A stretch of DNA of 64,000 nt. Source: Cloeon dipterum (taxonomy: Eukaryota; Arthropoda; Insecta; Ephemeroptera; Baetidae). Below are positions 12,344 through 23,224 of this stretch, piece after piece. How positions within the stretch are numbered: the stretch's first letter is position 1; each line of letters begins with the position of its first letter. Location: positions 35,328,844 to 35,392,843 of the forward strand of contig NC_088787.1 in the NCBI RefSeq assembly GCF_949628265.1, given 5' to 3'. The position numbers and the translations under genes are program-made. The notes beneath the pieces were generated by a model that was not told where the DNA came from, searched no databases, and saw only the letters and a program-made list of their open reading frames with translations.

Positions 12344-13841
12344 ATATCGTCGTGGTAGCGGAGAAATTTCGCATGAGTTTTTGGTTCGCTCGGCGAAATT
12401 GCGCATAGGTTCTTGGTAAACCCGGTGAAATTGCGCATTTGAAAAATATTAAATTTTACAGGGGAGGGAGAAAACTGTCTCCGCGCCACAGGTTTTGGAG
12501 TACAAAAGAGCTATCAATGAAATTAGATGCCTATTTTATAGCTTTAAAAAATGGTTTAAATTATTTTTTATCAATGCGCGATATAACGACCATAAACGGC
12601 CTTGTTTAACGAACGTGCCCGAAAGATATGCATGGTTTTTGTAAGAATTTTTATTCTACCTACAAATATTATGAAATCTGGTTTTAAAATTATGGTGCTG
12701 CTTTTGCCTTGGATGTTTGGGAATAGATTTCTTTAATATTTCTGCCACTCATAATAATTTAAAACCAAAATTATGTCGATAACAATAAATCACAAGAAAA
12801 AAACGTTTCAACTTTCAACACCTTAGCACGGCGTAGACGAGTAATTGTCTTCTTCAAACCAATTTAGTTATTTAATTCATTTCAAGACGAGTCAAACGGT
12901 GCGTATTTCTTGTAAATAGGACCACCACAACCTGAGATTTGGTGCTTATATCGAGCATTTTATTGCGTCCATCTCGATAAAAAAAAAACTTTGTGGCACC
13001 TGAATCTAGGGTTTTAGTGGTCCTATTTACAATAAATAAGCACCGTTTGACTCGTCTTGAAATGAATTAAGTAACTAAATTGGTTTGAAGAAGACAATTA
13101 ATCGTCAACGTCGTGCTTAAGGTGTTAAAACAGACGAAAAATGCTAAATTTCACGTTATTGAGGGGGTTAAAAGGGGGTTGGGGGGTTGGTTGGTCTCAT
13201 ACCCCTTTAGTGCACTTGGGGACGTCGAGACGAGTCTAACGGTATGCAGTTTTTTAATACCGGATGATTAGAAGTTTAGATTTGGTCGATTATCTTTTTT
13301 ACCGACCTCGAAAAACAGGGGTTTTCATATTTTTCAGTTTATATTAAAAACATTTGAAATTTTAACGTTTCTAACTTATTTTTTTGTGCTCTACAAAATG
13401 GCTATAAAGAAAATTAAAATTTTCAACACGATCATTTTCAAATTTGAGTTTAAAATAAAAATATAAATTTTAATGACCTTGACCTTTGACCTATGACTTT
13501 GGGGTCAACATAAAAGTTGTTTGCCTTGTTGAGACGAGCAAATCAGTTTTTTAATTTTGGTTCTAGGACCACTCTGAGCAAATTTATGAAGTATTGAAAG
13601 ATACCATATTTAGGAGGATACAAATTATAAAAAACGTCACTAGATAGCGTTCTAGTGCTCGGATTGGTTTGAAATTTTTGTCAAGCATGTATTGGAGGGG
13701 GAGAAAACAGAATGTGCATTAAAATGTGTTTGGTTCAAAATGTCAGATGCGCACTTTTCAAGATGCGCAATTTTCAAAATGCGCAATTTCGCCGGGCGAA
13801 CCAAAAACTCATGCGCAATTTCTCCGCTACCACGACGATAT
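12344..13841. mobile_element. Foldback/MITE-like element with about 62-bp inverted ends
   Basis: The left end at 12344-12406 (starting ATATCGTCGTGGTAGCGG) is repeated in inverted orientation at about 13779-13841 with only about two mismatches. GCGCAATT-type motifs continue inward on both sides. A clean target duplication was not found, partly because the flanks are TATA-like. Inside is a second long hairpin (12817-13127). The sequence near 13220-13290, with GACGAGTCTAACGGT, is related to repeats in intron 4 of RCBTB-e. No coding capacity was seen. Confidence 0.75.
12817..13127. repeat. Imperfect hairpin of about 310 bp inside the foldback element
   Basis: The left arm running from CACCTTAGCACGG through CTTCTTCAAACCAATTTAG, GACGAGTCAAACGGTGC and AATAGGACCAC is mirrored by the right arm ending GTGCTTAAGGTGTT. 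The loop is around 12960-13010. It may be a nested element or a structural part of its host element. Confidence 0.7.
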
Positions 13842-14322
13842 GGTATATACATATTAGTCTCGGCGGTGGCAGCACTATTAGCATAAATGACCCGATACGT
13901 TAAATAACCGGTATTATTTAGCAATCACAAAGAGCAAAAAATGTATGAAAAACACGCAATCTTTCAAAATATACATATATACATATTATCCAGATTATTT
14001 TGAAACAAAAATTACGAAACGCAGTGAAAAATATTGAGTTAATCGCCTTAAATGCAACTTTAATACTTACCGTGAAAGATAAAAACCTTAAAACCGGTTA
14101 TAGTTCTGTTAGCCATCGCCGAAATAATTTTGTATTCGGAGAGAAGGCGAGGCTGTATTTCGTGGGCGTAACTTAGACGCTCACAAAAAATCGCCACAAG
14201 ACAAGAGCTCATCGAAACAACCGACGCGACACCAGCGCCAGCGGTTGGGTCTGGGTCTGGAAGTTCTTAGCTGCAGGGGCCTGAGGCTCGGGCAGGCTCG
14301 GGCCACCTGCCTCCGCCTGGTT
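13842..14322. other. Intergenic sequence without a recognised feature
   Basis: This is a mixed-composition stretch between two mobile elements, with a locally GC-rich tract near 14220-14320 (several GGGCTC/GGCTCGGG-type repeats). No exon or RNA gene was recognised. Confidence 0.4.
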
Positions 14323-15673
14323 CAAGGGTTGGGTACTAGCTCAAAAATCGATATCAAATATCTGATATTGATATGATATTTAAAATATCAAAAAATTGAT
14401 ATATCAACCGAAAAATATCAGAATTTGATATATCAACGTTGATATTTCCAGATGATCAAAAAATGGCTGCCGGACGACCCGAAACCGGTTAAGGCTATTT
14501 AAAAGGCTTAAAAACCGATTTTTTAAGCATTTTTCACCGATTTTTTTCATAAATATTGGTTAAATAAGAAAATTTTTGAAAAATGGCGGTTTTCCGCAGT
14601 CATGGGATGAGTATTCAAATAATTTAAATATTGCGCGCCTCTAAAACAGATGTTTGATAAGGGGTGTGTCGGCTCCCACCATATGGCGCCAAAATTTGCA
14701 TCTGGCTGCTTTCCCTTCCCCCACATGGGTCATGGGTGTCTAATTAATTAATTGATAGCTATCATTAGGTAATTAATAATTAATAAAATATTTTAATTTA
14801 ATTGTGCCATTTTAAAATTAATTTTTAAGTTTGATGTTTTCAATATCAGCTGATAATGTGAGAGCGTCAATTTATCTTCAAATTAAATTATTGGGGTGTT
14901 TTTCTCCATATCATATGTGATCTTCAGCCTTCATCTGGTATTAAATAATTGAGTTTAATAGATACAAATAAGAGAAATCAGAATGAAATTACCTTAAACC
15001 GTAGCTGCTGTTTTTTTTTAAGTATTTCACTTTGTAATTTGGGGCTATGCCATCAGGAGAGCAATGTTCGCAATAATATTTGCGTTATTTGTACTCATTT
15101 TGATTGGATTAGTTAATACAATAAGTTCTTAATTATTCACCATTCAAATCAAAATTAATTGTTTACAAACAATTTATTATCATTTTAATTCAACAAGTAA
15201 ATGTAGTACTGCCAGCTGACAGAGGTCATCTGTGACCGATCAGCTGGCGTGTGTGGCCTTTATTGTTGTCAGGGTTTAACCTGACCTACCTGACGTTGCT
15301 GACCATTGTTTACAAACAATTCAATGTAATTTTCATTCAACACAAAAGCTACTATAAGCTGACCACAGCTGATGGATCATCTGTGATCGATCAGCTGAGA
15401 CATTTTTCGCGCCTTTGTGCATTGCGAAAACTTCAATATCGGTTACGCCCATGTTTGGGGATGGAAAGTACAGTTTGATCCTAAACTTTTATGCGAAAAC
15501 CGGCATGAAAAATGCCATCTGTCGGTCAAAAATGTAAACTGATATCAACCTTGATATCCGACTTAGATATCAATATCAGCCTGATATGATATATCAAATA
15601 TCAGGCTTGATATTGATATGATATTTGAAATATCATATCAACTTTGATATATCAACGTTGATATGCCCAACCA
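14323..15673. mobile_element. hAT-like non-autonomous element, about 1.35 kb
   Basis: Both ends carry GGTTGGG-type termini (GGTTGGGTA near 14327 and its complement TGCCCAACC ending 15672), resembling the ends of many hAT transposons. The flanking octamers GCCTGGTT (14315-14322) and GGCTGGTT (15674-15681) differ at one base, which fits a hAT 8-bp target duplication. The 120-130 bp next to each terminus are packed with GATATCAA/TTGATATC motifs (14350-14455 and 15540-15665). The interior has a repeated CAGCTGA...GATCAGCTG segment (15210-15400) but no transposase, so it depends on an autonomous partner. Confidence 0.7.
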
Positions 15674-16253
15674 GGCTGGTTGCTATTGCTAAGCAACGCG
15701 ACGACTGCCGGTGCCGGTTATGAGTCTGAGTAAACATTAAAATTCCGTCTTCCGTCAATATAATTGTGAGCATTGAGCAAGAGCAACGACGAACGACGAA
15801 TGAGTCGCACTCTCAGGACAGGAAAGCTCTCTGATATCTCGCGTTTCACCTATATGCACACATATTATTCTCTCCTTTTTGCTGTTATTATGGTTTTAAA
15901 TGTATAGTAGACTCTGGTGTGCGAGGGCGAGGCCACGTTCGCATTCGATTTTGTGCTGTTGCTCCTCCGGTCCAAAGAGTTGCAACGGATCTGGATGGCT
16001 TTTTACAATAATTACCATAATGAACAAATCTATTAGATGTAAAAGCTCATTACATTAAACAAGGCTGCGCTACAAAATGAAAAATAAGAGTTGTCTGTAT
16101 TTTACTGAAATTGATGGAAAGCAATTTCCCAAAGTGCTCTTAATGAAATTAAAAAGTCGCACACGTCATAGGAAAAAGCCCAGTTGTTTTCCGCATGACG
16201 CATTCAGTTCAGTAGAGAGAAGGTTGCAGGTGCTACAGTCCGTGCTTTATGAA
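15674..16253. other. Upstream region of the lectin gene
   Basis: No coding feature was recognised. An arthropod initiator-like TTCAGT lies at 16206-16211, about 45 bp before the proposed lectin ATG. No TATA box is evident. Confidence 0.35.
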
Positions 16254-19200
16254 ATGGAAATTCAAGCCTTCAGAAAATTGCTTTTCGTGCTTCTCATTGC
16301 CTCAGGTTTGACCCAAAATATTCAATTTATATTAAATTACATTTAAGAATCTAGAGAATCTGTGCTCAAGAACTTCCACAAAATCAACAACAAAAAAACC
16401 GCCTTTGACAGAAACTATAACTCGTAGCACAAAGAAACCTTCATCATCAACCACCCAATCTCCTCATTCTTTTTGCCGAAACTACAATAGAATTAAAAAG
16501 GTGGGATAATTTTGATTATTGATAATTAATATTGGTTAATTTCCTATGTATTCCAAATAAGAATTTCCTCGATGTTACTATGCCTGATGGTGACCAATTC
16601 TAAAGTGTAATTTTGACTGTTAAATAATTCAACCATCGAATATAGATTTTATTATTGGGGAGCGAGGTAACCTGATATTATGAAGCTTTTAACTAAATTA
16701 GAAAATAAAATAAATGTTGATAATTATTTCCTCACTTTACCAAAAGGGGTCTTAACCGAAATGCTTGATAGTCGGGACCGGGCGCTTGGCATCTTTGCTA
16801 AAAGAGGATATAAAATATATTTCGACAGCCTGGAAAAGGTTACGAAATAATTTGACTATCATTATTAATAAATTACATATTTAAACAGGTAAATAACAAA
16901 AAAGCGATCGAATCTTGTTTGTTTCGAAAAATGGAGCTTTTGGCGCTGGACACAGCCGAAGAAATGAAGAATCCGTATTTTGGGATCAATTACAGATATC
17001 GTGACCTTGTGCACATCAAGGACACAGGCTAGTAAACCATATGTTTACTTTCCTATTTTTATTTTTCCACTCTCCAGCCGAGGACATGGAGTTTTTGTGG
17101 ACGAGTGCGGTGCCGTGTTCGAAAAGCGATCCGCTGAACAAAGCCACGAATTCCTGCTCGAGCGTCACTTGGTGTTCCAACAACGTGGAAACCTTTCTAA
17201 ACTACACCCTGACTTTAGGTCAATTTTCTCCGCCTTATTGTTTGATTCTCAAAAGGTCGACCCAGCAACTCGCACCTATGGACTGTTCCTTTGAAGCGCT
17301 ATTTTTGTGCGAGGTACATCAACTATATATTATATGAATGAAAATATTGATTATCTCATAAATAAACAGCTGTCTTGCTCAAAGCCGAACTGTCCACCTT
17401 CGAATCTCTGCAAGAAAAATGTAAATTCTATTTTTTATATTAGAAGTTTCTGATTGTGAGCCCACCAATCGATTGTTGAGGGTCGAATTAGATAAAAAGT
17501 GCATATTTTTCCCGACCAAAAATGTGCAGCGTGACGTGCGAACTTTTTTCCCGCCAAAACAATATGAACGTGTTTGCGAGAAGTGCGCATGCGTCATAGC
17601 TGGCTGGATATGACGAAGAAGTCATTCGTACAGGCGGTCTCTCTGCAAGTGCTTAAACCCGCTCTGACGCATGCGCACTTCTCGCATAATACGTTTTTTT
17701 GGCGGGAAAAAAGTTCACACGTCGCGCTTCACTTTATGGTCGTGAAAAACATCCACTATAGCTATTTCGACCCTCTAGAATTGATTGGTGTGCTCAGAAA
17801 CTTCGTCAAAGATTGTCTTCAATTAGATAATAATATGGAATTTGACAGGAATCTTTATTCCAAGTGGTTGATGGAAAGACTTATCTCAAAAACGGTTGCA
17901 GCATTCTCAAAATCATACAACTTGATGTTTTTATATATATATTTTTCAATATTTAGAATACCATATTCCGGGCAAGTGGGAAAGATCAAGATTTAACAAG
18001 TCATTGTTCTATTTTCTGGGAGAAAAACTGGTGGATATATTAATTTTTTAGTGCTCTTATACTTTAACTTATTTTTTCTCCTATAAGGTCTCTTGGAGCG
18101 AGAACTGGAAGACGTGCTGCAGTCTGGGACTCAAGCCCATTGCCTTGAATGATTGGACGACGCACTTTGACAGAGATAAATCTCGTATCTCGATTACCCC
18201 AAAATTAAATTAAAATAGTACTCTATAAAAATGTCTTCAGCCATGCAGGGAATCGTGTACTGGACGGCCATGACGCGAGCTAACTGCCCCTATCAGTTCG
18301 AGAATTGCTTTCACGCTGAGGTCAATGTGCCTTTTTCTCACATGACCGTGAATGGAATTTCAACCGGAGGATCTTGCGTGGCCATTTCGGTGCGTGACCC
18401 AATCACCAGAAAAAGTTGGGGCACAGGTCTGGCGGTGAGAACGTCTGTTTGCAGCTCGAAACTCTTGCTCGGATGCCAAGGCCCGGTGCAGACCTTCGCA
18501 GTCAGGGTAAAATTTTGATACATTTTTAATATTTCTTGAAGAAATTGTTGGTGATAAAGAATGAGGATCCAGTAAACTGTGATCTACCAGAGTGCAGAGA
18601 GCAGATCGCTAATTGCTTCATTGATGTAAATTTTATTTTTACTTGTAGGGCGTAAATAATAATTTGATCCAAATATAGGTCTCGAATTTCCTCCTGCGAC
18701 CTTTTCCGGTTTTGCTCGGTGAGATCTGGGTTTGAAACTAAATATTTTCAAAAGTAATTTATTCCTTTTATTATCCAAGCACCCCAACGTTTGGGAAAAT
18801 GGATGTCTGCCTGTGATCACAGTTTTCTAAAACTACCAAATCCATATGTAAGCTTTTTTGTCCCTTTTTATTGACGGATCCGTATATGGAACACGTTGAA
18901 CACATTTCAAGGGAACTTGGGATGAGGCTTTCAAACGGTGCTGCTCTGTCGGAATGGACCTCTTATCGATACAAAATCCAGCAAAGCAAATGTGCTTGGC
19001 CGATCCTTCAAGTTACACGCGAAAAATTGATACAAAATTAAACAGTTTAAATGGTAAATTCACAGAGACTCAGCTGCCGTTCTCAGGACAATTCTGGACG
19101 GCTGCAAGGGACATTAGCTCTTGTCCAGGAAAACTACGATGGTGCACAGGCTACCTCAGGGACTTCCTAAAAACAGACCTTGTTTGGAAAGCTGGGGAAA

Positions 19201-21350
19201 ATGTTAGTTTTGCCATCAACTCGTGCGTGTACATAGACTTCAGCGATCCGATTTTGCCCAGTATGGCTTTGGCTGACTGCTCAGAAAGGAAACAGTTTTT
19301 CTGCGAAGTACTTTTAAATGTATTGAAAAATGCGTTTAAACTGAAATTTTGAGCCAGGCCCCGTCGGGAGTCGGCTACAAATCGCAGATGCACGCAACAT
19401 TTTGTAGAAGAAGTTTCAATGTGAAAGAGAGTAATTAAAATCCGACTGATTGGATATGGATTATAGACCGTCTTTGACGAAGTTTCTGAGCACACCAATC
19501 GATGCTTGAGCAGGGTCGAATTAGGTAAAGTAGATATTTTTTCCGGCCAGAAAGTGCAGCGCTATACGTGCGAGCTTTTTTCCCGCCAAAGCAGTACAAA
19601 CGCGTACATGCGTCAGATCTGGATGAATCTGACAAAAAAGCCATTTGCATATAAGCGGTCTCTCTGCAAGTGCTCAAACCATCTTTGACGCATGCGCAGT
19701 TCTCTTATATACATTCATATTGTTTTGGCGGGAAAATAGTTCTTATATATACGTCGCGCTGGACTTTTCGGTCGGCCATTTTACCTAATTCGACCCTCAA
19801 GAATCGATTGGTGTGCTCATAAACATCGTCAAAGACGGTTTTTAAACTCCTGGAAGAATTTTTTATTTAATTTCTCCAGGTGAAGCAAAGCACATCTGGA
19901 ACACAAGCGATTTAAGCCAGGCTGGATACGGAGCAAAAGTATAATTTTTGTATTAAAACACTTCAGTCAAATAACATTATATACGTTTTTTTAAACAGAA
20001 AATGATCCAATGCTTAGCTGAATACCTTGGACTGGTAATTAAAAAAAACTAAAATGCATTTATTGAAACAATTTTTAAACGCAGGTGTACAGCTCAACCA
20101 AAATAAACGAGCACGTGTACTTTCAAATGGTTTCTAGAATGTTAGCTCCTCTGTAATAACCAAAACTTAAAATTTTGTTAATATACTATAAATACGATTC
20201 CTTGTATTTTTTTTAGAGATATGGATATGATAGAGACGGCTATAGATGAAAGAAGTAGCCTCGTGATGTCATATGGAACGACCAATACTACAAAATTAGA
20301 TAAATTCCTACTTTTGTCTTCTTTTAAAGTGTTGGAACAATTTTTCTCAGCCCACTTTCAAGTTTCTGCTGATATGATTAATAAACTCTACGAGTGTAAA
20401 AATATTCAAGGTTACTTTTTTAGGTTTTTAAAAGAAATTTACAAAAAACTTTTGCCTTGAAAGAATCGAACGGTGCTATGTTCGCTTTTGACTTTCTGCG
20501 GTGTCTCCTCCAGTCCCAAAGAACGGCTAAATTTTGGAAATCTTACTATTTCGAGCTTGAAGTATAAATTTTGTCACCGAAAATGATTAAATTTTAATAG
20601 GTAAAATTAGGTAAACAGCTTGGTTCCAATGCTTGAAGAGATCAGCTCGCCTTGTTTCAAATTCCAGGGCCTTTTGAAACCCTTAAATTCGTGCATGCGT
20701 ACACGTTCTTTCTACATAATCTTAAACAGAGTATATATCTTTAAAAATAATTCTTTTCGTTACAGCTCAAAACTTTTTATTCGAACTGACTCCTCGTCTC
20801 GGACCTTTCGTTTCTGTTATCCCGATTAATGTTAAAATGGTTATAATTAAAAATAATTACAAATATATAAAAAAAAACTTTGAAATCAAGGTGGGTTCAT
20901 CATCGTTTATCGCGTGCATGGAAAGAAGGGGATCGCTGCCATACGCAGAAACCGTGGAAATTTTCGTAAATCTTTATAAATACTTCAGGAGTAAGTCTAT
21001 TTATTTAAAATCATAAAATGGCCGGTAATTATTAATTAGGTGTGGCGCCAAACCTGACGATTATCTGGGACCACGGATACGCAGCAAACGTTATCTCGGG
21101 TTTCATGTGGTGCCGCAGCGACGTCGACCCTTTGAACCCTTCCGCAAGGATCCCGGTTCCCTTTCCAGTGACAAAAACCACATATAACATTCCCCTGATG
21201 CTGGTCTCGCTGCCTGGAGCGGCGCCGAATCTCCACGCTGTCCCTGCGACCGAAACTCTCAAGTACAACACCGATGTCTTCTGCCGCTTTCCGCCATCCG
21301 TCGTGAAGAGTTGCGGAGACGACATTTGGGCCACTATTTGGGATTATTAA
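16254..21350 (+). CDS. Secreted multi-domain C-type lectin with three CTLD regions (approximate exons)
   Basis: The ATG at 16254 opens a signal peptide (MEIQAFRKLLFVLLIASG) ending at a donor after 16305. Exon 16355-16500 is a Ser/Thr/Lys-rich, mucin-like linker. CTLD1 spans exons 16686-16838, 16889-about 17000 and 17078-17313, with the typical A..C...M.LL......E block, a W-T-S motif, a W-C motif and a terminal C-E. CTLD2 lies at about 18089-18508 (W....CC..G..P, then YWTAM). CTLD3 lies at about 18912-19307 (C-C-S-V-G-M-D-L-L-S, FWTAARDI, a W-C, and F-F-C-E before a phase-0 donor). Short Cys-containing linker exons follow CTLD1 and CTLD2 (17370-17420 and about 18559-18624). Exons from about 19880 to 20561 encode a helical segment, and a last exon (about 21043-21350) ends at TAA. 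Canonical EPN/QPD sugar-binding triplets were not evident, so binding may be non-classical. Two MITEs sit in its introns. Some internal junctions are unresolved, and two genes or decayed exons cannot be excluded. Confidence 0.65.
17441..17820. mobile_element. TTAA-family MITE, copy 1 (lectin intron)
   Basis: This is a palindromic non-coding element of the family defined at 32190-32565. The left terminus is eroded: it begins near GAAGTTTCTGA instead of AGACCGTC. The inner arms with CCCGCCAAAACAATATGAA, GCGCATGCGTCA and the spacer GGCGGTCTCTCTGCAAGTGCT are intact. It lies in an intron of the lectin gene after CTLD1. Confidence 0.85.
19465..19841. mobile_element. TTAA-family MITE, copy 2 (lectin intron)
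   Basis: About 377 bp with ends AGACCGTC... and ...GACGGTTT. The right flank is TTAA (19842-19845) and the left is TTAT (19461-19464), consistent with a TTAA target with one later change. It has the same central spacer and arms as the other copies. It lies just downstream of CTLD3, where a linker exon would be expected, and may have affected splicing there. Confidence 0.85.
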
Positions 21351-23224
21351 TTACCATTTTGATTAATTTGTGAAACCTGTGTGATTATTAAAAGTAACTT
21401 CATGCGTGAGCTGTGTGATAAGGATTTTAATATACTATTTAAATAATATAATTACACAACTCTTACTTTGCGGCTTGTATTTTTCCGTGCGGTAGAATAT
21501 TCCTACGATTTGAACATTTTTTTTGTTAAATAGACTTTCATTAAAGTATCGCATGACGAAAGGAGGACACTGACCGACCGACACACACCGTGCTGTGCTT
21601 TTCTTAACGTTTGTTATCAACAGCAAGCGACAGATTAACGCTAATTAAAATAAAAATAGTAGCTGAGGAAGATGGAAAATATTGAAAAAATGCGTCTTTT
21701 TTACACCTGAATGAATTTGATTTATTGCGAATATATAAAATACATTAACTTTTTCAAATTCACCAGTTGCATAAACCCTAAGTGTTCGAAGATGGCGCCA
21801 CCGTAGACTTTCGCTTTTAAGGCACTTCCGCTGCGATTTCAGACTCAATCTATATAGCTACTGTGCATTCTGCAATTAACATGATTTTTTTGGTTATCAG
21901 CACGTCAAAAAGAGCAAATTAATTTAAGATATAGCAAAATATATAGCTAGATTCAGTCTGAAATCGCAGCGGAAATGCCTTTAAAACCGCTTAAAACAAA
22001 ATTTCTGTGGTTGCGCCATCTGTTCAATCTGTTGGCGGCTTCGAACTTCGTACACTATGGGTTTATGCAACTGGTCAATTCCTTTTGAAAATTAAATAGC
22101 ACACACATGCTTTAATCAATTTATTAGTGCTGGTTCTAGGCGAATATAGAGGTTAATATCAATTTTTGATATTATAGGTGCAGATAATAACATATTAAAT
22201 TAGACTGTGGCAGCTATGATGCGGTATGTTTGATCGACAAATTTACGCTGCCGCCGCGAGTGAGTGTGTGAGCTTAACAGCGCCGCGACACAGCCTTATC
22301 TAAAATAAAGCGAATCGCATCGCGCATCGCACACAGAGACGCATTTTCTTGTCTGTCGGAGAGAATAAATTTCAAATTTCTAAAGCGGTGAGCACTCAAG
22401 CGCAAGCAGAAGCCGGCAGTAAATTCGTTATTTAATTTTAATTTCCTTTATTTGTATTACGCACAGGACTTTTCCATCTTTAATCAGACGGATTATTTTA
22501 TTTTCTATAGCTTGCAGAATTAACAACAAAGTGATTAGGGTAAATTTTAAACTTGAAACCAACCTAAGCGAAATTTAATGGGCTTTTCAAGTATTAAGAA
22601 CAAAACAAAGGCAATTTTCAGGTTAACGATTCCTAGTCCAACGCGATCCTTACGAATTAAACTGTTTGATGCAGGGAATTTGACATTTTTACGAGACAGA
22701 AAAATTATTTTGTCGGTATAATATAGAGCACATTTCGGTTAAGATTTAAAACAGTAAGTAAACAACTGATTTTAAAATTCGCACGATTTGAACTTTTTGA
22801 AAATTAAAATCTTTTATTTTTACACCTCAAAAATTATATCAAGCTTTAAATAAATTTATTTTCTTCATAACCAGACTTATTTACTAAAACATTCCTGTCA
22901 GATGGGCTAATGGCAAAAATGCTTGATCAATGCTCAGATTGAAGTTTATTTAAATATGTCAGAGCATCAGGAGGAGAGTGAAAGTATGGCCGCGCCGCAC
23001 AATCTGATTGCGAGAAGCACTGCTGTCAAACATTTCATTCACTTTGTCATGCAGACAGTCAAATAGAAATTTTAAAGACGCGATAACAATAAGCGATGAA
23101 TATTTTGTTTGGAACCAAGCTACATTTTATTCTCAATAAAAGTTTATTAAACTAGAAATTTTCTAGACTAAAACTTAACTGAAATTTTTAATAAAGCATT
23201 ATTGATAAGAGCAAAACTATTCCA
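21351..23224. other. Intergenic region with duplicated spacer blocks
   Basis: The block at about 21440-21760 is related to 26870-27250 and 32090-32830. The block at about 22210-22400 (GCCGCCGCGAGTGAGT, AGAGACGCAT, GAGAGAATAAAT) is related to 25930-26150 and 31310-31460. These look like spacer copies of a repeat unit that also contains an RCBTB gene. A MITE interrupts the first block. No gene was seen. Confidence 0.6.
21761..22076. mobile_element. AATT-family MITE, copy 2
   Basis: 316 bp with inverted ends CACCAGTTGCATAAACCC and its near complement. AATT lies directly outside both ends (21757-21760 and 22077-22080). The related spacer near 27235 has a single AATT-containing stretch at the corresponding place, which supports AATT as the target duplication. 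It is palindromic over most of its length and non-coding. Confidence 0.8.

Noticed and set aside
12344..13841. Coding gene in the foldback element
   Set aside because: ORFs at 13652-13924 and nearby are short, overlap the inverted ends on both strands and show no domain.
17574..17996. ORF of 140 codons in the lectin region
   Set aside because: Most of it is MITE sequence; only its last part overlaps a possible lectin exon, in another frame.
21036..21334. Minus-strand ORFs opposite the last lectin exon
   Set aside because: They are shadows of the plus-strand exon, which has a proper acceptor, matching phase and stop.
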